A DNA stretch of 5,369 bases from Candidatus Saganbacteria bacterium. Lineage in GTDB: Bacteria > Margulisbacteria > WOR-1 > O2-12-FULL-45-9 > XYB2-FULL-48-7. The stretch's first letter is position 1. Each line of letters opens with the position of its first letter. The position numbers and the translations under genes are program-made. Below the pieces are notes generated by a model that was not told where the DNA came from, did not search any database, and saw only the letters and a list, made by a program, of their open reading frames with translations. This document shows positions 5,037 to 5,369 of this stretch, one piece after another. The stretch spans positions 1-5,369 of the forward strand of contig JAGVQF010000059.1 in assembly GCA_020051815.1 (NCBI GenBank), in the 5' to 3' direction.

Positions 5037-5369
5037 AAAAAGCAAACCTCAAACAGCCCTCACCCGCTGTCACTAACCGTCCTCCCTCTCCCAGAGGGAG
5101 AGGGGTAATACAAAAATGCCTTTCCTTCTCCCTCTGGGAGAAGGGGGTAGGTTCAAAGTTAGCGGATGAGGGCAGTTTAAGACTTTTCTTTTTGTTTTTA
5201 TTCGGATTATTTATTTTCGCTTCTCCATCTTCAGCCGCGATCATCGGCACGACCGGCGACTCGACGATCGTCGGCGGCGGCGCGCGGCCACTGGGGATGG
5301 GCAAAGCTTTCACCGCGGTGGTCGAGGATGCCGACGCCCCGTTCATCAATCCGGCCGGGCTGGCCGGCA
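5033..5369 (+). CDS. PorV/UPF0164-like outer-membrane beta-barrel protein, 5' part (runs off the window), with a 40-codon insertion
   Basis: The frame is open from ATG 5033 to the window end (112 codons). Residues 1-7 are MKKANLK, residues 8-47 are encoded by a palindromic element, and residues 48-69 are SLRLFFLFLFGLFIFASPSS followed by AA. Joining 1-7 directly to 48 onward gives an ideal signal peptide with a KK n-region, a hydrophobic core and cleavage near SSAA. The mature start contains GGGARPLGMGKAFTAV (about 81-96), VEDADAPFINPAGLAG (97-112), the hallmark opening of PorV/PorQ and UPF0164 barrels in the FadL-like group. PorV proteins act as outer-membrane shuttles in type IX secretion; other relatives have unknown roles. 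The ATGA overlap with the IPT/TIG gene implies joint expression. With the insertion, the long n-region may weaken export. A rescue start at the in-frame TTG (5192) would keep a short hydrophobic core but has no clear ribosome site. Confidence 0.8.
   Translation, partial: MKKANLKQPSPAVTNRPPSPRGRGVIQKCLSFSLWEKGVGSKLADEGSLRLFFLFLFGLFIFASPSSAAIIGTTGDSTIVGGGARPLGMGKAFTAVVEDADAPFINPAGLAG
5054..5173. mobile_element. in-frame palindromic element (MITE/REPIN-like) in the signal-peptide region
   Basis: The element is exactly 120 bp of disrupted coding sequence. The outer arms 5051-5068 and 5161-5178 are inverted copies (AAAC-GCCCTCA-CCGCT pattern) matching at 16 of 18 positions. Inside are two perfect 9-bp hairpins with 3-nt loops: CCCTCTCCC/GGGAGAGGG at 5084-5104 and CCTTCTCCC/GGGAGAAGG at 5124-5144. 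The two hairpins are in opposite orientation, so the whole unit can fold back on itself. No transposase lies within it, and no clear target duplication is visible. The CCCTCACCC plus CTCTCCC-AGA-GGGAGAG composition resembles palindromic repeats scattered in many bacterial genomes (from memory, not searched). Exact ends are uncertain by a few bases because the symmetry extends into the flanks. Confidence 0.8.

Noticed and set aside
5029..5349. Minus-strand open frame opposite the PorV-like gene
   Set aside because: It is a low-complexity translation of the palindrome and the antisense of the signal peptide. The plus frame has the ATGA overlap, a Shine-Dalgarno and the PorV motif.

Overview
The window looks like part of a chromosome from an uncultured, Gram-negative-type bacterium of moderately high GC content. 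Two proteins carry export signals, and one of them has the N-terminal signature of a PorV-type outer-membrane beta-barrel, which implies a two-membrane envelope. The mix of a FlgD-like C-terminal Ig domain, IPT/TIG repeats and PorV-like proteins is common in candidate phyla such as Margulisbacteria/Saganbacteria (WOR-1), Elusimicrobiota or Omnitrophota. That placement is inference from style, not from a marker gene.

Layout. Positions 1-144 hold no complete gene. They contain the possible last 12 codons of an unknown upstream gene and two compact 20-nt hairpins that resemble REP sequences or IS200/IS605 ends. Positions 145-3853 hold three minus-strand genes that read as one transcription unit: dprA (DNA-processing protein A), then a soluble PRC-barrel/MgtE-N/CBS protein, then an NRAMP-superfamily transporter whose start lies 1 nt from the end of the CBS gene. 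The transporter lacks the usual DPGN and MPH metal-binding motifs and looks like the Nramp-related magnesium transporter (NRMT) type. With its CBS partner it forms a plausible two-protein Mg2+ uptake and sensing module, in which the MgtE cytosolic sensor is carried on a separate polypeptide.

A 43-bp divergent promoter region (about 3854-3896) separates dprA from a plus-strand pair. It holds two back-to-back extended -10 boxes (TGnTATAAT) in a near-palindrome. Each box is so close to its gene's GTG start that both mRNAs should be essentially leaderless.

The plus-strand pair is a secreted protein (signal peptide, N-terminal domain, two IPT/TIG repeats, FlgD-like C-terminal domain) and, overlapping it by ATGA, the 5' part of a PorV/UPF0164-like outer-membrane protein that runs off the window. 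Its signal-peptide region is interrupted by a 120-bp (40-codon) palindromic element that keeps the frame open. This in-frame mobile palindrome is the most unusual thing seen here.
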